64,000 nt of DNA from JBLXBZ01 sp048265185 (GCA_048265185.1 JBLXBZ010000008.1:1-64000), one strand, 5' to 3'; numbered from the stretch's first letter, positions 1 through 8,891 are shown. Translations and numbers: made by a program. The notes: generated by a model from the sequence alone, not told the origin.

Positions 1-156
1 GCATAAAATGCAGAAATTATAAAGATAATACATAGTTTTAGTAATTTTGGCCAATATTTGTACTTAATAAATATGTTTATACTTATATCTATAATTGATA
101 GTTAAGTGTAATTACTATAAATTTATTAATACAATGAGTTGAAGAAGGCGTGTGTG
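1..156. other. AT-rich leader upstream of the first gene
   Basis: This stretch is very AT-rich and has no open reading frame of note. It is followed by a purine-rich ribosome-binding site (GAAGAAGG at 141-148) for the gene starting at 157. It probably holds the promoter of that gene, but I cannot fix a -35/-10 pair because most of the segment resembles a -10 box. Confidence 0.4.
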
Positions 157-2439
157 ATGCATGGTGTTAGCTCGGACCGGTCTGATTGGTGGAGAGGCTC
201 TCAGAGTAGACGGCCCCCTTTGGCGGATACTTTCCCTGAAGAGGACGGTCCGGTTTCGCGGCGGTTCTCCAATGCGGGTCGCTTAGAGGCTGGCGTAGTG
301 CCGCGACTTAAGGCCACGCGAAACAAGGCTGACCCTATTAAGAATTTTCTTCCTGAACTGTTGGGAACTGGGCCGGTTGCTAGCACTGGCGCGGCGGTTG
401 CTCGCGGTCGGCGGCTTTCCGGGTCTGAAATGCGATGGCCAAAAATAAATACGCCGTCTAAAAACCCCAACCAACGCATTTTGCGTGAAAATTTTATATT
501 AACGCAAGAAAAGAAACGCATTCTTGGGCGATCTCAATATGCAAATTATAAAATCAACAGTCGGGATGGGCGATGCGGCGTGGTGGCGTCTGCAGGGCAA
601 GTGGGACATGAAGTGCGGCGCTTCGCCGCCCCCGTGCGGGAAGGCCAGAGTGAAAGAGGTTTCGTGGAGTTTGCCTTATCCTCGCGCGGTTATCTGGTTA
701 ATGTCGATACTTTGCAGGAGACGTTTTACAAATACGACCCTGTAGACGACGAAATAATATTCTCACCTCCGTCGTCGAGGCATTTGTATAAGTTCTGCGA
801 AGGAGATGATGTTGCTTTATTTTTAAATTCAACTTTAAGAGAATCTGAAGAATTATCAGATAAAAGTACATTAAAATTAAATCTTAATAAATTTGAGAAG
901 GTTCATATTTCAGATAATTTCTTAGGGTCTGTTTATAGATATAAGATTAATGATGATTATTATTTAAATAAATGCAGTAAAGCTTTAAGGTTATTATCTG
1001 AGCCTAAAGGGTATGTGTATGCTTTTTATGATAATATTGGTAAGCCGCTTTTGAAAAATGCAGGGATTGTAGATGCTGCAATCATAAACGGGTTTGAGGG
1101 GAGTGTTTCTCAAAAAGCGGCTTCTCACCACGGACGTAAGTATTTTGAAAACGGAAATTCTTTCACGTATTTTTTCAACTATTGCAATGGTGAAAAAGAC
1201 TGCGTTACTGTTGATCAATTGAATTTCGGAATATTAAATCGTAAAGATAGCCCCAGTAAAGTAAATTTATTGAGAGAAATTGAAACTTTTGATTCTAATG
1301 TTTATATAAAGCGTAATATAACATTTGGAAGTAGTCAATTCTTAGAAATTCTTTTGAATTATGATGGTAGGAAAGATAAAGCTGTGTTGAGCCCAGATAT
1401 TAAATCTATAAGGCTCATCAAAGAAGTTGATGATTATTCTAGTTATTGTAATTCTTTCAAAGAAACAGGTAAGACTTTATTATATTTATTTGCCCCGGGC
1501 GGCGCCCGTTCAGCGACGGGCAAAATTGTTGGTGGAGTCGCCAATGTTGGCTTGCAAATGGGACTTAATTATGGGGCCGGCATTGTTGCTCAAACCGCGT
1601 TTCTATCTAGCACTTCTGCAAGCTATGCTCCAACCACTTTTGGGTCTGGGCGGAATGCGTCTGATCAATTTGCGGCCTTTTCGTTAACTTCTTCCGCTCT
1701 TGTGACTTCCATTCGGGTTGTTAAGGACACGGCGATACTGAGTGGACATCCCGGAGTGGGGGCCGCAATCGAAGCTGTGGGAGTTCAAGTAGTTATTGGA
1801 ACTGCGGCCACCGCCTTGGCGCAATCATACGGAGTTACCACCGGTCCCTTTCAGGCGTGGTTCATGTGGGCTGCGAATGGCGTTAGCGTGGCGTCGGAGT
1901 ATGTGGCCAACCGGAGCCTTCGAGGAGGGGGGACGAATACCCGGGCGTTCGCTATTGGGGCGGCTTTCAAGTTGGCCTACGCCGCAGGAAAGGTTTTGGC
2001 TGCGGGCTATGGCGCAACGCTTGACGAAAGAGGGAGGGAGGCTGAAGAGGGCGATCTAAGTTTTAGTCAGGTAATTACCGGTGTGGCTTATGCTGAAGCG
2101 GCGGGGTTCTTTCTCTCTTGCTTGCGGGGGGGGGTTGGGCTTTTAAACGCCCAACATAGACGTCAGGAAGACCGTCTTATGCAGCAGTTCGTGGATGTTA
2201 TGGATGAGGATGATCGACCTGTGTCCTGGATAACCCGTTTTAACGCGCAACTTCGTCATTCTGGAGAATGGTTTGAGGGCAAGGTTAAAAACTTTTTCTG
2301 GGGAAGCGATGCGAAAAGCTCATCCGTTGCAGGCGCTGCGCATGAGCGGCCGATAGAGCTTGGAGTCGTCGAGCCTGCGAGAATTCAATCGACGTCGGAA
2401 AGGGACGGGCGCTTGAGGTTGTCAGTTATTGAGGAATAG
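157..2439 (+). CDS. Large hypothetical protein with an AT-rich central region
   Basis: I do not recognise this 760-residue protein. The ATG at 157 is preferred over the upstream TTG at 139 because GAAGAAGG lies about eight bases before it. The first roughly 200 residues are Arg/Pro/Gly-rich and coded by GC-rich DNA. About residues 210-450 are Lys/Asn/Tyr/Ile-rich and coded by markedly AT-rich DNA (about 780-1490). The rest is Gly/Ala-rich with several hydrophobic stretches, for example near 1500-1640 and 1730-1890, which could be membrane-inserting helices. There is no clear signal peptide. The patchy base composition suggests transfer or domain shuffling. It stands apart from the next gene, which is on the other strand. 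A secreted effector or toxin is possible given the T6SS locus downstream, but nothing in the sequence proves this. Confidence 0.6.
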   Translation: MHGVSSDRSDWWRGSQSRRPPLADTFPEEDGPVSRRFSNAGRLEAGVVPRLKATRNKADPIKNFLPELLGTGPVASTGAAVARGRRLSGSEMRWPKINTPSKNPNQRILRENFILTQEKKRILGRSQYANYKINSRDGRCGVVASAGQVGHEVRRFAAPVREGQSERGFVEFALSSRGYLVNVDTLQETFYKYDPVDDEIIFSPPSSRHLYKFCEGDDVALFLNSTLRESEELSDKSTLKLNLNKFEKVHISDNFLGSVYRYKINDDYYLNKCSKALRLLSEPKGYVYAFYDNIGKPLLKNAGIVDAAIINGFEGSVSQKAASHHGRKYFENGNSFTYFFNYCNGEKDCVTVDQLNFGILNRKDSPSKVNLLREIETFDSNVYIKRNITFGSSQFLEILLNYDGRKDKAVLSPDIKSIRLIKEVDDYSSYCNSFKETGKTLLYLFAPGGARSATGKIVGGVANVGLQMGLNYGAGIVAQTAFLSSTSASYAPTTFGSGRNASDQFAAFSLTSSALVTSIRVVKDTAILSGHPGVGAAIEAVGVQVVIGTAATALAQSYGVTTGPFQAWFMWAANGVSVASEYVANRSLRGGGTNTRAFAIGAAFKLAYAAGKVLAAGYGATLDERGREAEEGDLSFSQVITGVAYAEAAGFFLSCLRGGVGLLNAQHRRQEDRLMQQFVDVMDEDDRPVSWITRFNAQLRHSGEWFEGKVKNFFWGSDAKSSSVAGAAHERPIELGVVEPARIQSTSERDGRLRLSVIEE

Positions 2440-2479
2440 AGGGAATATTGATTTCGCGCCATGTGAAGAACTGGCGTTT

Positions 2480-2510
2480 CAAAAAAAAACCGGGCCAAGT
2501 GGCCCGGTAA
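2480..2510 (-). terminator. Rho-independent terminator for leftward transcription
   Basis: A perfect 7-bp stem CCGGGCC/GGCCCGG (2490-2496 with 2501-2507) has a 4-base loop AAGT. On the minus strand it is followed by a run of nine T (2489-2481). It is well placed to end the speD-speE transcript about 210 bases after the speE stop. The 2511-2715 stretch between them holds no gene I can support, only an open frame of 43 codons with no good start. Confidence 0.85.
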
Positions 2511-2715
2511 GTCATTTGATCATTTGCCCGTAGACAAAATAATCACCTTCCAGAGGGGAACAGTTGGTTGCGTCTGGCGCTGCTGGGAGGAAGTGCAACG
2601 CCGCAATACCAACGGCCCTGCTTATATGCAGTGCACAAGCTGCTTAAACAAGTGGCATCTTCGCAACGCTGCTATGCGTTAGGCGACGACCTTATCGTGA
2701 TATAAATTTTATCGT

Positions 2716-3588
2716 TTAAGGGGCGCGCTTTGTCGCTCCCTCCACGAGATCTGCGATAAAGCGGGGCAAGGCGAAGGCGGCCTGATGCACTTCAGGCGTA
2801 TAGTAGCGCGTTGACAAATCCGCTCGAGCGAACCTTTCTTGCAAAAGTGATAATGGAGTCTGGCGCAGTTGAGGGTCGTCGCTCGCCCAGCCAAGGGTCA
2901 TATGCCCGCCAAAATAGGTGGGGATCGCTGCGACATACGCCGTCACATCCGCATAGATATGTGCAAGACGCGATATGGCGGTGACCAGTTCCTTGCTTTG
3001 AAAGAAAGGGACGCCGTTTTGCGACACGGCGACGCCGCCTGGCTTCAGGCAGCGGTGCACGTTTTGGTAAAATGGAGCGCTAAACAAAATTTCGCCCGGC
3101 CCTATGGGGTCGGTGCTGTCGATGATGACCACGTCAAACCGCTTGTCGGTTTCGGCGAAAAACTGGGCGCCATCGGCTATTTTCAAGTCGAAGCGCGGAT
3201 CGTCGAAAACGCCGGCGTTGAAGTCGGCGAAATGCTCTTTGGAGAAATCGACGACGGAGGCGTCAATCTCAATTTGCGTTAACTGCTGTACGGAGGCGTG
3301 TTTCAGCACTTCTTCAGCCAGACCGCAGTCGCCGCCGCCCACAATGGCGACCGCGTGAGCTGCGCCATGAGCGAGGATCGGCACATGAGCCATCATTTCA
3401 TGATAAATGAACTCGTCGGAAGTGGTGACTTGCGTCACGCCGTCGAGCATTAAAACCTTGCCAAAAACCTTGTTTTCGAAAAGAGCCAGATCCTGATGAT
3501 CGCTTTTCTCGCGATGAATCATGCGGTCGCACTTGTAGCTTACTTCAACGCCGTCATGGAGCGTTTCTTCAAACCATTCATCGCTCAT
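2716..3588 (-). CDS. speE: Spermidine synthase (polyamine aminopropyltransferase)
   Basis: The protein transfers the aminopropyl group of decarboxylated S-adenosylmethionine to putrescine to make spermidine in the cytoplasm. The 290-residue length fits the family. Visible marks are the Rossmann-type cofactor loop VGGGDCGLAEEVLKH, the acidic active-site loop DSTDPIGPGE, the gatekeeping region QNGVPFF and the C-terminal YYTPEVHQAAFALP. The usual GGGDGG loop reads GGGDCG here, a tolerated change. Its start codon overlaps the stop of speD by four bases (ATGA), so the two are translated as a coupled operon in which SpeD makes the aminopropyl donor SpeE uses. Confidence 0.95.
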   Translation of the reverse strand: MSDEWFEETLHDGVEVSYKCDRMIHREKSDHQDLALFENKVFGKVLMLDGVTQVTTSDEFIYHEMMAHVPILAHGAAHAVAIVGGGDCGLAEEVLKHASVQQLTQIEIDASVVDFSKEHFADFNAGVFDDPRFDLKIADGAQFFAETDKRFDVVIIDSTDPIGPGEILFSAPFYQNVHRCLKPGGVAVSQNGVPFFQSKELVTAISRLAHIYADVTAYVAAIPTYFGGHMTLGWASDDPQLRQTPLSLLQERFARADLSTRYYTPEVHQAAFALPRFIADLVEGATKRAP

Positions 3589-4100
3589 TTGACTTCCTTG
3601 CCTCGCAGTAATTCGCTGACGTTCGTGCGCTTGGGCGAAAACGCCGCCTCAAGAACCGCGACGCATTTTTCCGGCGCGGCGTCCCCGCACATAAAAACGT
3701 CAAACGCCGCATAGCCGGCTTCTGGCCACGTGTGCACAGAAATATGGCTTTCCGCCAATACGGCGACGCCGCTTACTCCTTCGGGCTGAAACGGGTGCAA
3801 ATGAATATGCAGTAAGGTCGCTCCGGCTTCCTCAACGCAAGTTTTTAGCGTTTCCTCAATAAACGGCAAGTCGTCGAGACGATTTGCGTCGTAGAGGTCA
3901 ATGATAAAGTGCGATCCTGCGCAACGAACGCCATCGCGTTGGATGAAGTGATCCAATCGATCATTCGCGCCGTGCGTGGATTCCGCGGCGTGGTAGTGTT
4001 CTTCCGTCTGGGAGGTGCTTCTTGGCTCGACGTGAGCGGTTATTTCACCGTTGCGAGCCTCCAAGTCCATCCCCAATTGGAAGAGGGCGTCTTCGGACAT
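3585..4100 (-). CDS. speD: S-adenosylmethionine decarboxylase proenzyme
   Basis: It decarboxylates S-adenosylmethionine to give the aminopropyl donor for SpeE. The bacterial-type proenzyme self-cleaves before the serine in ESHISVHTWPE, turning that serine into the pyruvoyl cofactor; this motif is intact. The conserved histidine/cysteine region YAAFDVFMCGD follows. An open frame extends to 4154, but the ATG at 4100 has a strong GGGGAGG five bases upstream and the 4154 ATG has none, so I use 4100 (171 residues). It still carries an N-terminal extension of about 50 polar residues before the core, which starts near DRLDHFIQRDGVRCAG. It overlaps speE by four bases. Confidence 0.93.
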   Translation of the reverse strand: MSEDALFQLGMDLEARNGEITAHVEPRSTSQTEEHYHAAESTHGANDRLDHFIQRDGVRCAGSHFIIDLYDANRLDDLPFIEETLKTCVEEAGATLLHIHLHPFQPEGVSGVAVLAESHISVHTWPEAGYAAFDVFMCGDAAPEKCVAVLEAAFSPKRTNVSELLRGKEVK

Positions 4101-4412
4101 TGCGTCCTCCCCAACCAGTAGATGAGACCCGGTAAAAACCGGAATAGAAAACATATAATTCAGTTTTATGACAAAAACAACAGCTAATTAATTTAGATTT
4201 CAAAGGGTTATTTTTGTCGAAAAAATATGATTTGTGAATAAGTGTATTTTGTGGCGGTTTATTGTTATTTTATTATTGTAATGGCGTCACATTATTTTGT
4301 TCTTTTCTTGTAAGCAAACTATTGTTTCTTATATTTAAATATACGTAATCCAATAGTATATGATTGTAAGGAGAAAAAGGCGGTTTTCAGCCGCCTTTTT
4401 TGTTTGTTGCCG
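4101..4412. other. AT-rich intergenic region upstream of speD
   Basis: The 312 bases hold no gene. Most of the segment (about 4160-4370) is strikingly AT-rich and must contain the leftward speD promoter. The right end is a strong terminator hairpin listed separately. I looked for a structured leader such as a SAM- or polyamine-sensing RNA and saw no convincing helix set. Confidence 0.5.
4374..4401. terminator. Bidirectional terminator hairpin
   Basis: GGCGG (4379-4383) pairs with CCGCC (4391-4395) around a TTTTCAG loop, and the stem is extended by five A (4374-4378) against five T (4396-4400). It can terminate in either direction. It sits 12 bases past the stop of the leftward SDR gene, so it most likely ends that transcript and insulates the speD promoter. 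Confidence 0.85.
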
Positions 4413-5117
4413 TTAAACGGCGTGGGTGAGCCCGCCGTCAACTTTAAGGTTTTGGCCGGTCATATAGGCTGCGTCGTCTGAGGCGAGGTAGGAGATCAGC
4501 GACGAAACTTCTCTCGCTTTGCCGTAACGGCCCATGGGTATGCGTTCGCGACGGTCTTGTGTTTCTGGCAGACTGTCGATGAAACCAGGCAGAACATTGT
4601 TCATTCGCACGTTGTCGGCCGCGAATTTATCGGCGAAAAGCTTAGTGAAAGCGGCGAGCCCGGCGCGAAATACGCCTGAGGTGGGAAACAGAGGGTCTGG
4701 TTCGAAAGCCGCGAACGTCGATATGTTGATGACCGTTCCCCCACCTTGGGCCGCCATTATCGGCGCGACGAGGCGGGCGGGGCGGATCACGTTCAAGAGA
4801 TAAATCTCCATTCCCAAATGCCAGTCTTCATCGCTGATTTCCAGAATGGGGCCTTTGGGTCCGTGGCCGGCTGAATTCACCAAAACGTCAATGCGTCCCC
4901 AGCGTTTCATCGCCAGGTCCACCAGTTTCCGCACGTCGTTTATCGAGCGGTTTGAGCCGGTTACGCCTAGGCCGCCCAATTCTTGCGCCAGCGCTTCGCC
5001 TTTTCCCGAAGAAGATAAGATCGCAATCTGGTAACCGTCTTCTGATAAGCGCCGGGCCGCGTCAGCGCCCATGCCGCTGCCGCCGGCCGTTATGAGGGCT
5101 ACTTTTTTCAACGTCAT
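4413..5117 (-). CDS. Short-chain dehydrogenase/reductase family protein
   Basis: This is a classical-length SDR (234 residues) that probably oxidises or reduces a hydroxyl/carbonyl group with NAD(P)H; the substrate is unknown. The cofactor motif TAGGSGMG and the NSAG motif are clear. The ATG at 5117 has AAGGAGA seven bases upstream and replaces the longer frame from 5174. The catalytic YxxxK is not visible at the usual place: after the serine in NISTFAAF the sequence reads FPTSGVFRAGLAAFTK. It may therefore be a variant subfamily with changed chemistry. It is divergently transcribed from the LysR gene at 5225, which probably controls it. Confidence 0.85.
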   Translation of the reverse strand: MTLKKVALITAGGSGMGADAARRLSEDGYQIAILSSSGKGEALAQELGGLGVTGSNRSINDVRKLVDLAMKRWGRIDVLVNSAGHGPKGPILEISDEDWHLGMEIYLLNVIRPARLVAPIMAAQGGGTVINISTFAAFEPDPLFPTSGVFRAGLAAFTKLFADKFAADNVRMNNVLPGFIDSLPETQDRRERIPMGRYGKAREVSSLISYLASDDAAYMTGQNLKVDGGLTHAV

Positions 5118-5150
5118 GATTAAGTCTCCTTGTTTCGTGTGATCAAAATG

Positions 5151-5175
5151 GACCAATGAGCGCGGCTTGACCAAT
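5151..5175. promoter_or_regulatory. Direct repeat in the SDR/LysR divergent promoter
   Basis: GACCAAT occurs at 5151-5157 and again at 5169-5175, an 18-base period, in the 107-base gap between the divergent starts at 5117 and 5225. Repeated half-sites here would suit binding of the adjacent LysR-type regulator. The assignment is inference from position. Confidence 0.35.
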
Positions 5176-5224
5176 CATGTCTGATCGCGCAAGACTATAC
5201 AAAATCTACTGTCTGGGGTTGAGA

Positions 5225-6124
5225 ATGGCGCGAAACCTGAATTTGAGCGCGCTGCGCATGTTCGACGCCGCCGCGCGGCATTTGAACTTCCGACTGGCGG
5301 CCGAGGAATTGAACTTGACGCAAGGGGCGGTGGCGCAACAGGTGCGCCGCCTTGAAGCGCAGCTTGGCTGCGCGTTGTTTCACCGCAAGGCGCGCGGCTT
5401 GGCGTTCACCCGAGCGGGGGAGCGTTACCACTCTTCAATTCGCGACGCTCTGCACGTCATCGACGAGGCGACGCAAGAGCTGCGTTCGGAAAGCGCCGTC
5501 GTCACTCTCAGCGTCACGCCCTCATTCGCGTCTAAATGGCTGGTGCCTCGCCTCACCCGTTTCGCCGCGTTACGCCCTGAAATTGATTTGCAAATCGTGG
5601 CCAGCGAACGTCTTGCGGATTTTCATTCGGATAATGTTGACATCGCTATTCGGCAAACGCGGCCGCCTTTCGACGCAGGTCATCAAAATAGGTTGCTTTC
5701 GCGTCTTGATCTGTGCGCGGCGTGCGCGCCAGGCTATGAGCGAACAATCGCGCCAGTCAGAGAACTTAGCGATTTCACCGAGCTGACATTGATTCAGGAC
5801 GGGCATCGCCAATGGGACAAATTGTTTAAAGAGGCGGGGCTTTTTCCGCGCCGGAGAATATTGCAATTCAATCAAATCGGGCTCGCCATGGACGCGGCGG
5901 CGAATGGACAGGGGGTGGCGCTTGCGCCGCAGCTTCTGCTCGGGGACGAAGTCGCCAAAGGTAATCTGAAGATCTTATGGAGAAGCGGCGCGGTGGATGA
6001 GAGCGGTTACTACGTCGCCACGGCTCGCGGCCATAAAGCCTCGCAAGCGCGCGCGGCGGTGATTGAATGGCTTTTCAGCGAAGTTAAGTCAGAGAAGCTC
6101 GGTGAGGCGAAGCTGGCGCAATGA
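5225..6124 (+). CDS. LysR-type transcriptional regulator, GcvA-like
   Basis: This 299-residue protein has the N-terminal winged helix-turn-helix of the GcvA-like branch: it begins with LNLSALRMFDAAARHLNF and continues with LTQGAVAQQVRRLE and the wing RKARGLAFTRAG. A periplasmic-binding-protein-like effector domain follows from about residue 90. I prefer the ATG at 5225 (GGGG upstream, and the usual family start just before the helix-turn-helix) over the one at 5177. It diverges from the SDR gene. LysR regulators commonly control the divergent neighbour; the effector molecule cannot be told from sequence. Confidence 0.9.
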   Translation: MARNLNLSALRMFDAAARHLNFRLAAEELNLTQGAVAQQVRRLEAQLGCALFHRKARGLAFTRAGERYHSSIRDALHVIDEATQELRSESAVVTLSVTPSFASKWLVPRLTRFAALRPEIDLQIVASERLADFHSDNVDIAIRQTRPPFDAGHQNRLLSRLDLCAACAPGYERTIAPVRELSDFTELTLIQDGHRQWDKLFKEAGLFPRRRILQFNQIGLAMDAAANGQGVALAPQLLLGDEVAKGNLKILWRSGAVDESGYYVATARGHKASQARAAVIEWLFSEVKSEKLGEAKLAQ

Positions 6125-6190
6125 AATTGGCCGGCTGATTTTTCGCCGCGAGAAAAACGCTCAGAGGCCGCGCCGCCGATCGTCGCAGGC

Positions 6191-6220
6191 GGCCCGGCGC
6201 TCATTTTTCAGCGTCGGGCC
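6191..6220. terminator. Hairpin between convergent genes
   Basis: An 11-bp stem with one G-T pair (6191-6201 with 6210-6220, GGCCCG outermost) closes over an 8-base T-rich loop. It lies between the stops of the convergent LysR and SIMPL-domain genes. It lacks a following T-run, so it may slow or end transcription from both sides less efficiently than a classical terminator. Confidence 0.5.
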
Positions 6221-6239
6221 GTCGTCGCAATAGATCTTA

Positions 6240-6998
6240 CTATTGTTTGATTTCAAAGCTTACTTGAATCTGAATGTCGAGAGATGCCTCTCCCGCCTCA
6301 ACAGGGGCCGCTTCGCCCATAGAGGCGTCCGCCATGCGCGCCATCATCATCATTTTGGGGTGTGGGCCGCTGTTGATTTCATTGATAGACAAGACCCGTC
6401 CAAGCTTGATTCCCGCTGCGTCGGCGTAGATCGTGGCTTTGCGGATAGCGTCTTTCATCGCCAATGTTCTCGCCTCGTCCTTCAGTTCTTCGGCATTTTT
6501 GACGCTAAATGAAATCCCGTTGACCTGATTGGCGCCGTCCTTGACCATGACGTCCAGCAGCGCGCCCATTTTGTCCAGATCCCGAACCGTGACGGCGACG
6601 TTGTTTTGAACCCGGTAGCCAACAATCTGCGACGTTTCGCCGCCGGATTTACTGGCGACGCGTTCGTACCGCGGCGAGACTGAAAATCCCGAAGTCTGAA
6701 TGTCCTTTGCTTCAATTCCAGCCGCTTTAATTTGTTTGATCACATTGGTCATTGAGGCGGTGTTGGCGGCCAACGCCTCGGCGGCGGTGTCCGCGTCGCT
6801 GACGACGCCGCTTTGCACGTGGCCAATGTCAGGGCGTGCGGTGACGGTTCCCGATCCATTAATGTCAATGGTGGCGACGCGTGGTTGTTCCGCCATGGCG
6901 TCTGAAGCGGCGAAGGCCGCGCTGGCGCTCAAGGCGATGGCGAGGGCTACGGTTTTCCATGAGCCTGAGCGGCGTGAGCGAGAAAAAGCGGCGATCAT
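6240..6998 (-). CDS. Exported SIMPL-domain (DUF541) protein
   Basis: This 252-residue protein has a signal peptide (basic start, hydrophobic ALAIALSASAAFA, cleavage near DAMA) and is likely periplasmic. The mature part is one SIMPL/DUF541 domain: it opens with ATIDINGSGTVTARPD and shows the typical QTSGFSVSPRY and GYRVQNNVAVTVRDLDKMG segments. The ATG at 6998 has AAGGAG eight bases upstream; the frame is open to 7019. Family members include the BP26/OMP28 antigen and YggE, linked to oxidative stress, but the biochemical role is not settled. It lies downstream of the transporter gene on the same strand with a gap of about 70 bases. Confidence 0.85.
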   Translation of the reverse strand: MIAAFSRSRRSGSWKTVALAIALSASAAFAASDAMAEQPRVATIDINGSGTVTARPDIGHVQSGVVSDADTAAEALAANTASMTNVIKQIKAAGIEAKDIQTSGFSVSPRYERVASKSGGETSQIVGYRVQNNVAVTVRDLDKMGALLDVMVKDGANQVNGISFSVKNAEELKDEARTLAMKDAIRKATIYADAAGIKLGRVLSINEINSGPHPKMMMMARMADASMGEAAPVEAGEASLDIQIQVSFEIKQ

Positions 6999-7066
6999 GT
7001 GAAAAACTCCTTGGATCATTTGAGAAGATTATTTTGCGCTTAATTGCGGCGCAGCGATGGCGTGGC

Positions 7067-8131
7067 CTATCTGTTGAGCGGATGATTTAGGGACGGGCCT
7101 ATGTCTCCATTTGTGGACAAGAGCACCGCGATGGGCCGGGTTGCGGGAATTTGCGCGCAGATAATGAGAACGAGCACCGTCAAAGGCACGCATAGCACCA
7201 TTCCCGTGACGCCCCAGATCGCTCCCCAAAACGCAAGAGACAGCATGATGACCAGCCCGGAAAGATTCAGGCTTGTTCCCATCAATTTGGGTTCGAGGAT
7301 ATTGCCGGTGCAAAATTGCATTAATCCCAGTCCGCCCGTGATGACCAAAAATGGCGTCAGGCTTTCAAAATAGACCAGTGACAAAAGCGAGGGGAATATA
7401 ACGCCGATAAGCGAACCGATTGTTGGAATATAGTTCAAGATAAAGGCGATGAAGCCAAAGAGCGCGGCGTAGGGAAGCCCCATGAAGATCAGGAAGAGGC
7501 TGGTCAGAGCGCCGGTCATGACGCTGACGGCGGTCTTAATGCCCACATAATGCTGGATTGAACGTCCCACCTCCCGGCGAAGAGCGAAGGCGAAATCGGC
7601 TTTTTCACTGGTCTTGAACAGTTTCGCCAATTTGTTGTCGAAGGTTCCTTGTTCGACCAAGAGGAAGAGCACGTAGATGAACACCAGAGAAGCGGAGCTG
7701 GCCAGGGTGGTGACGATGCTGGCGCCGGCGGTGACCATTTTTGAGACGATTGAATCGGGAAGAAGGTCATTCAACTCCAAAGGATCTTTCAGGTTCAACT
7801 CGGCGGAGAACTTGTTGAAAAGCGCTTCCAGCCGCCTTTGATAAACAGGCGCGTCAGCGGTTAATTCGGTCAAATTGGCGGCGACCAGATCAAACACCAA
7901 CGTGAAAATTATGAAGATCATTATCAACGCGGCTGGAAGAGCGAACCATTTGGGCATGTGATACCGCCCCAAGGGAATGGCGCGAATGCCGGCGCTCAGG
8001 GAGTTGATCAGATACCAGACGATAAGCGCGATGACGAAGGGCAGCAACAAGGAGCGTCCAACCACCAGCAGCCACCCGATGAGCGTGACGATTATCAGCG
8101 AACAGGTCACTGTGATCAGCGATTGCGGCAT
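7067..8131 (-). CDS. AI-2E family transporter (integral membrane)
   Basis: The 354-residue protein has paired N-terminal membrane helices (SLIIVTLIGWLLVVG, LLPFVIALIVWYLI), a cytoplasmic-facing central region and several C-terminal helices, the layout of the AI-2E/UPF0118 family. The conserved PTIGSLIGVIFPSLLSL and GNILEPKLMGTSLNL segments are present. Members have been linked to autoinducer-2 export or to sodium/proton antiport, so the substrate here is open. The ATG has TAGGAG eight bases upstream. Confidence 0.9.
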   Translation of the reverse strand: MPQSLITVTCSLIIVTLIGWLLVVGRSLLLPFVIALIVWYLINSLSAGIRAIPLGRYHMPKWFALPAALIMIFIIFTLVFDLVAANLTELTADAPVYQRRLEALFNKFSAELNLKDPLELNDLLPDSIVSKMVTAGASIVTTLASSASLVFIYVLFLLVEQGTFDNKLAKLFKTSEKADFAFALRREVGRSIQHYVGIKTAVSVMTGALTSLFLIFMGLPYAALFGFIAFILNYIPTIGSLIGVIFPSLLSLVYFESLTPFLVITGGLGLMQFCTGNILEPKLMGTSLNLSGLVIMLSLAFWGAIWGVTGMVLCVPLTVLVLIICAQIPATRPIAVLLSTNGDIGPSLNHPLNR

Positions 8132-8438
8132 TGATGAACTCCTATTGGCGGCATATGCGCGTGCGTGGGGGCAGTATGGAGTGATATTTTCAAAGTAGAA
8201 TTAAAATCTCACAACGGGGTGACGCGCCATGGTCTTATATGGCTTTGTCTGGGTCTGCAAAGGCGAAGAACGTGAGAAATGGGTGAGATGAAATAAGAAT
8301 TTTAGGTTTGTCGCGAAAATATTATGGAGTAATTGTATTTACTAATAGCGCGGGCGCCGTAGCGTTTCATGAAAGGCGTTTCGCATATCATGATTATTTC
8401 CGCGTTCTGTTCTTTCGCGCTCGCTTCAAGGATACGCC
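8132..8438. other. Intergenic region between divergent genes
   Basis: The 307 bases separate the leftward transporter from the rightward HAMP-like/MinD pair and must contain both promoters. No reading frame or clear hairpin stands out. I saw no -24/-12 sigma-54 site here, unlike at hcp. Confidence 0.4.
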
Positions 8439-8858
8439 GTGACGTCTTCAGATGCACTTCCGCCCGCCATTGCTAGTCTTGCGCGAACATGCGAGGCGAT
8501 CGCCAATGGCCGATTTGACGATGTGGAAGAGCTATATGACGTGATTACCAATGAAGAGGTTTCCAACGATATCCGCGCGCTGGCGGAAACCTTTTCCGGC
8601 ATGGTCGTTCAAGTGGAGGCGCGAGAGTTTCACGCCAATCAGCTTATCGCCGACCTGACGGAGACGCGCCGGCGGCTGGAGATGGCCGAGGCCAGGCTTC
8701 AGAAGGAGAATAAGGCTTTGCGCAATCGGCTGGACAAGTTTGAGGTGTCTTATGACGAGGCGGAGGCGCAAGTCGAAGTCGAGCAAGTGACTGACACCGA
8801 TTATTTCCGCTCGCTGCAATCGCGGGCGAAAGTTCTTCGCTCGAAATATAAATCCTGA
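8439..8858 (+). CDS. Soluble HAMP-like coiled-coil protein
   Basis: This 139-residue protein starts at GTG with AAGGA six bases upstream. The part around SNDIRALAETFSGMVVQVEA resembles the second helix of HAMP signalling domains (a D-I-x-x-L-A-x-x-F-x-x-M pattern). It is followed by a charged coiled coil (about residues 65-120) rich in Glu, Arg and Leu. There is no transmembrane helix, so it is a cytoplasmic HAMP-like module without its usual sensor. The MinD/ParA-like ATPase follows 33 bases downstream, and the two probably act together. It sits at the edge of the T6SS locus and converges on its kinase gene. The function is unknown. Confidence 0.8.
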   Translation: MTSSDALPPAIASLARTCEAIANGRFDDVEELYDVITNEEVSNDIRALAETFSGMVVQVEAREFHANQLIADLTETRRRLEMAEARLQKENKALRNRLDKFEVSYDEAEAQVEVEQVTDTDYFRSLQSRAKVLRSKYKS

Positions 8859-8891
8859 TCCTTTAGCTCCCATTCCCCCGCGAGAGACCCA

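Noticed and set aside
2512..2643. Small minus-strand frame of 43 codons before the terminator
   Set aside because: It ends just before the terminator, which is suggestive, but it has no ATG or GTG, only a TTG at 2598 without a ribosome-binding site.
4101..4370. Possible SAM or polyamine riboswitch upstream of speD
   Set aside because: The region is AT-rich but I found no nested helices or conserved core that would support a known class.
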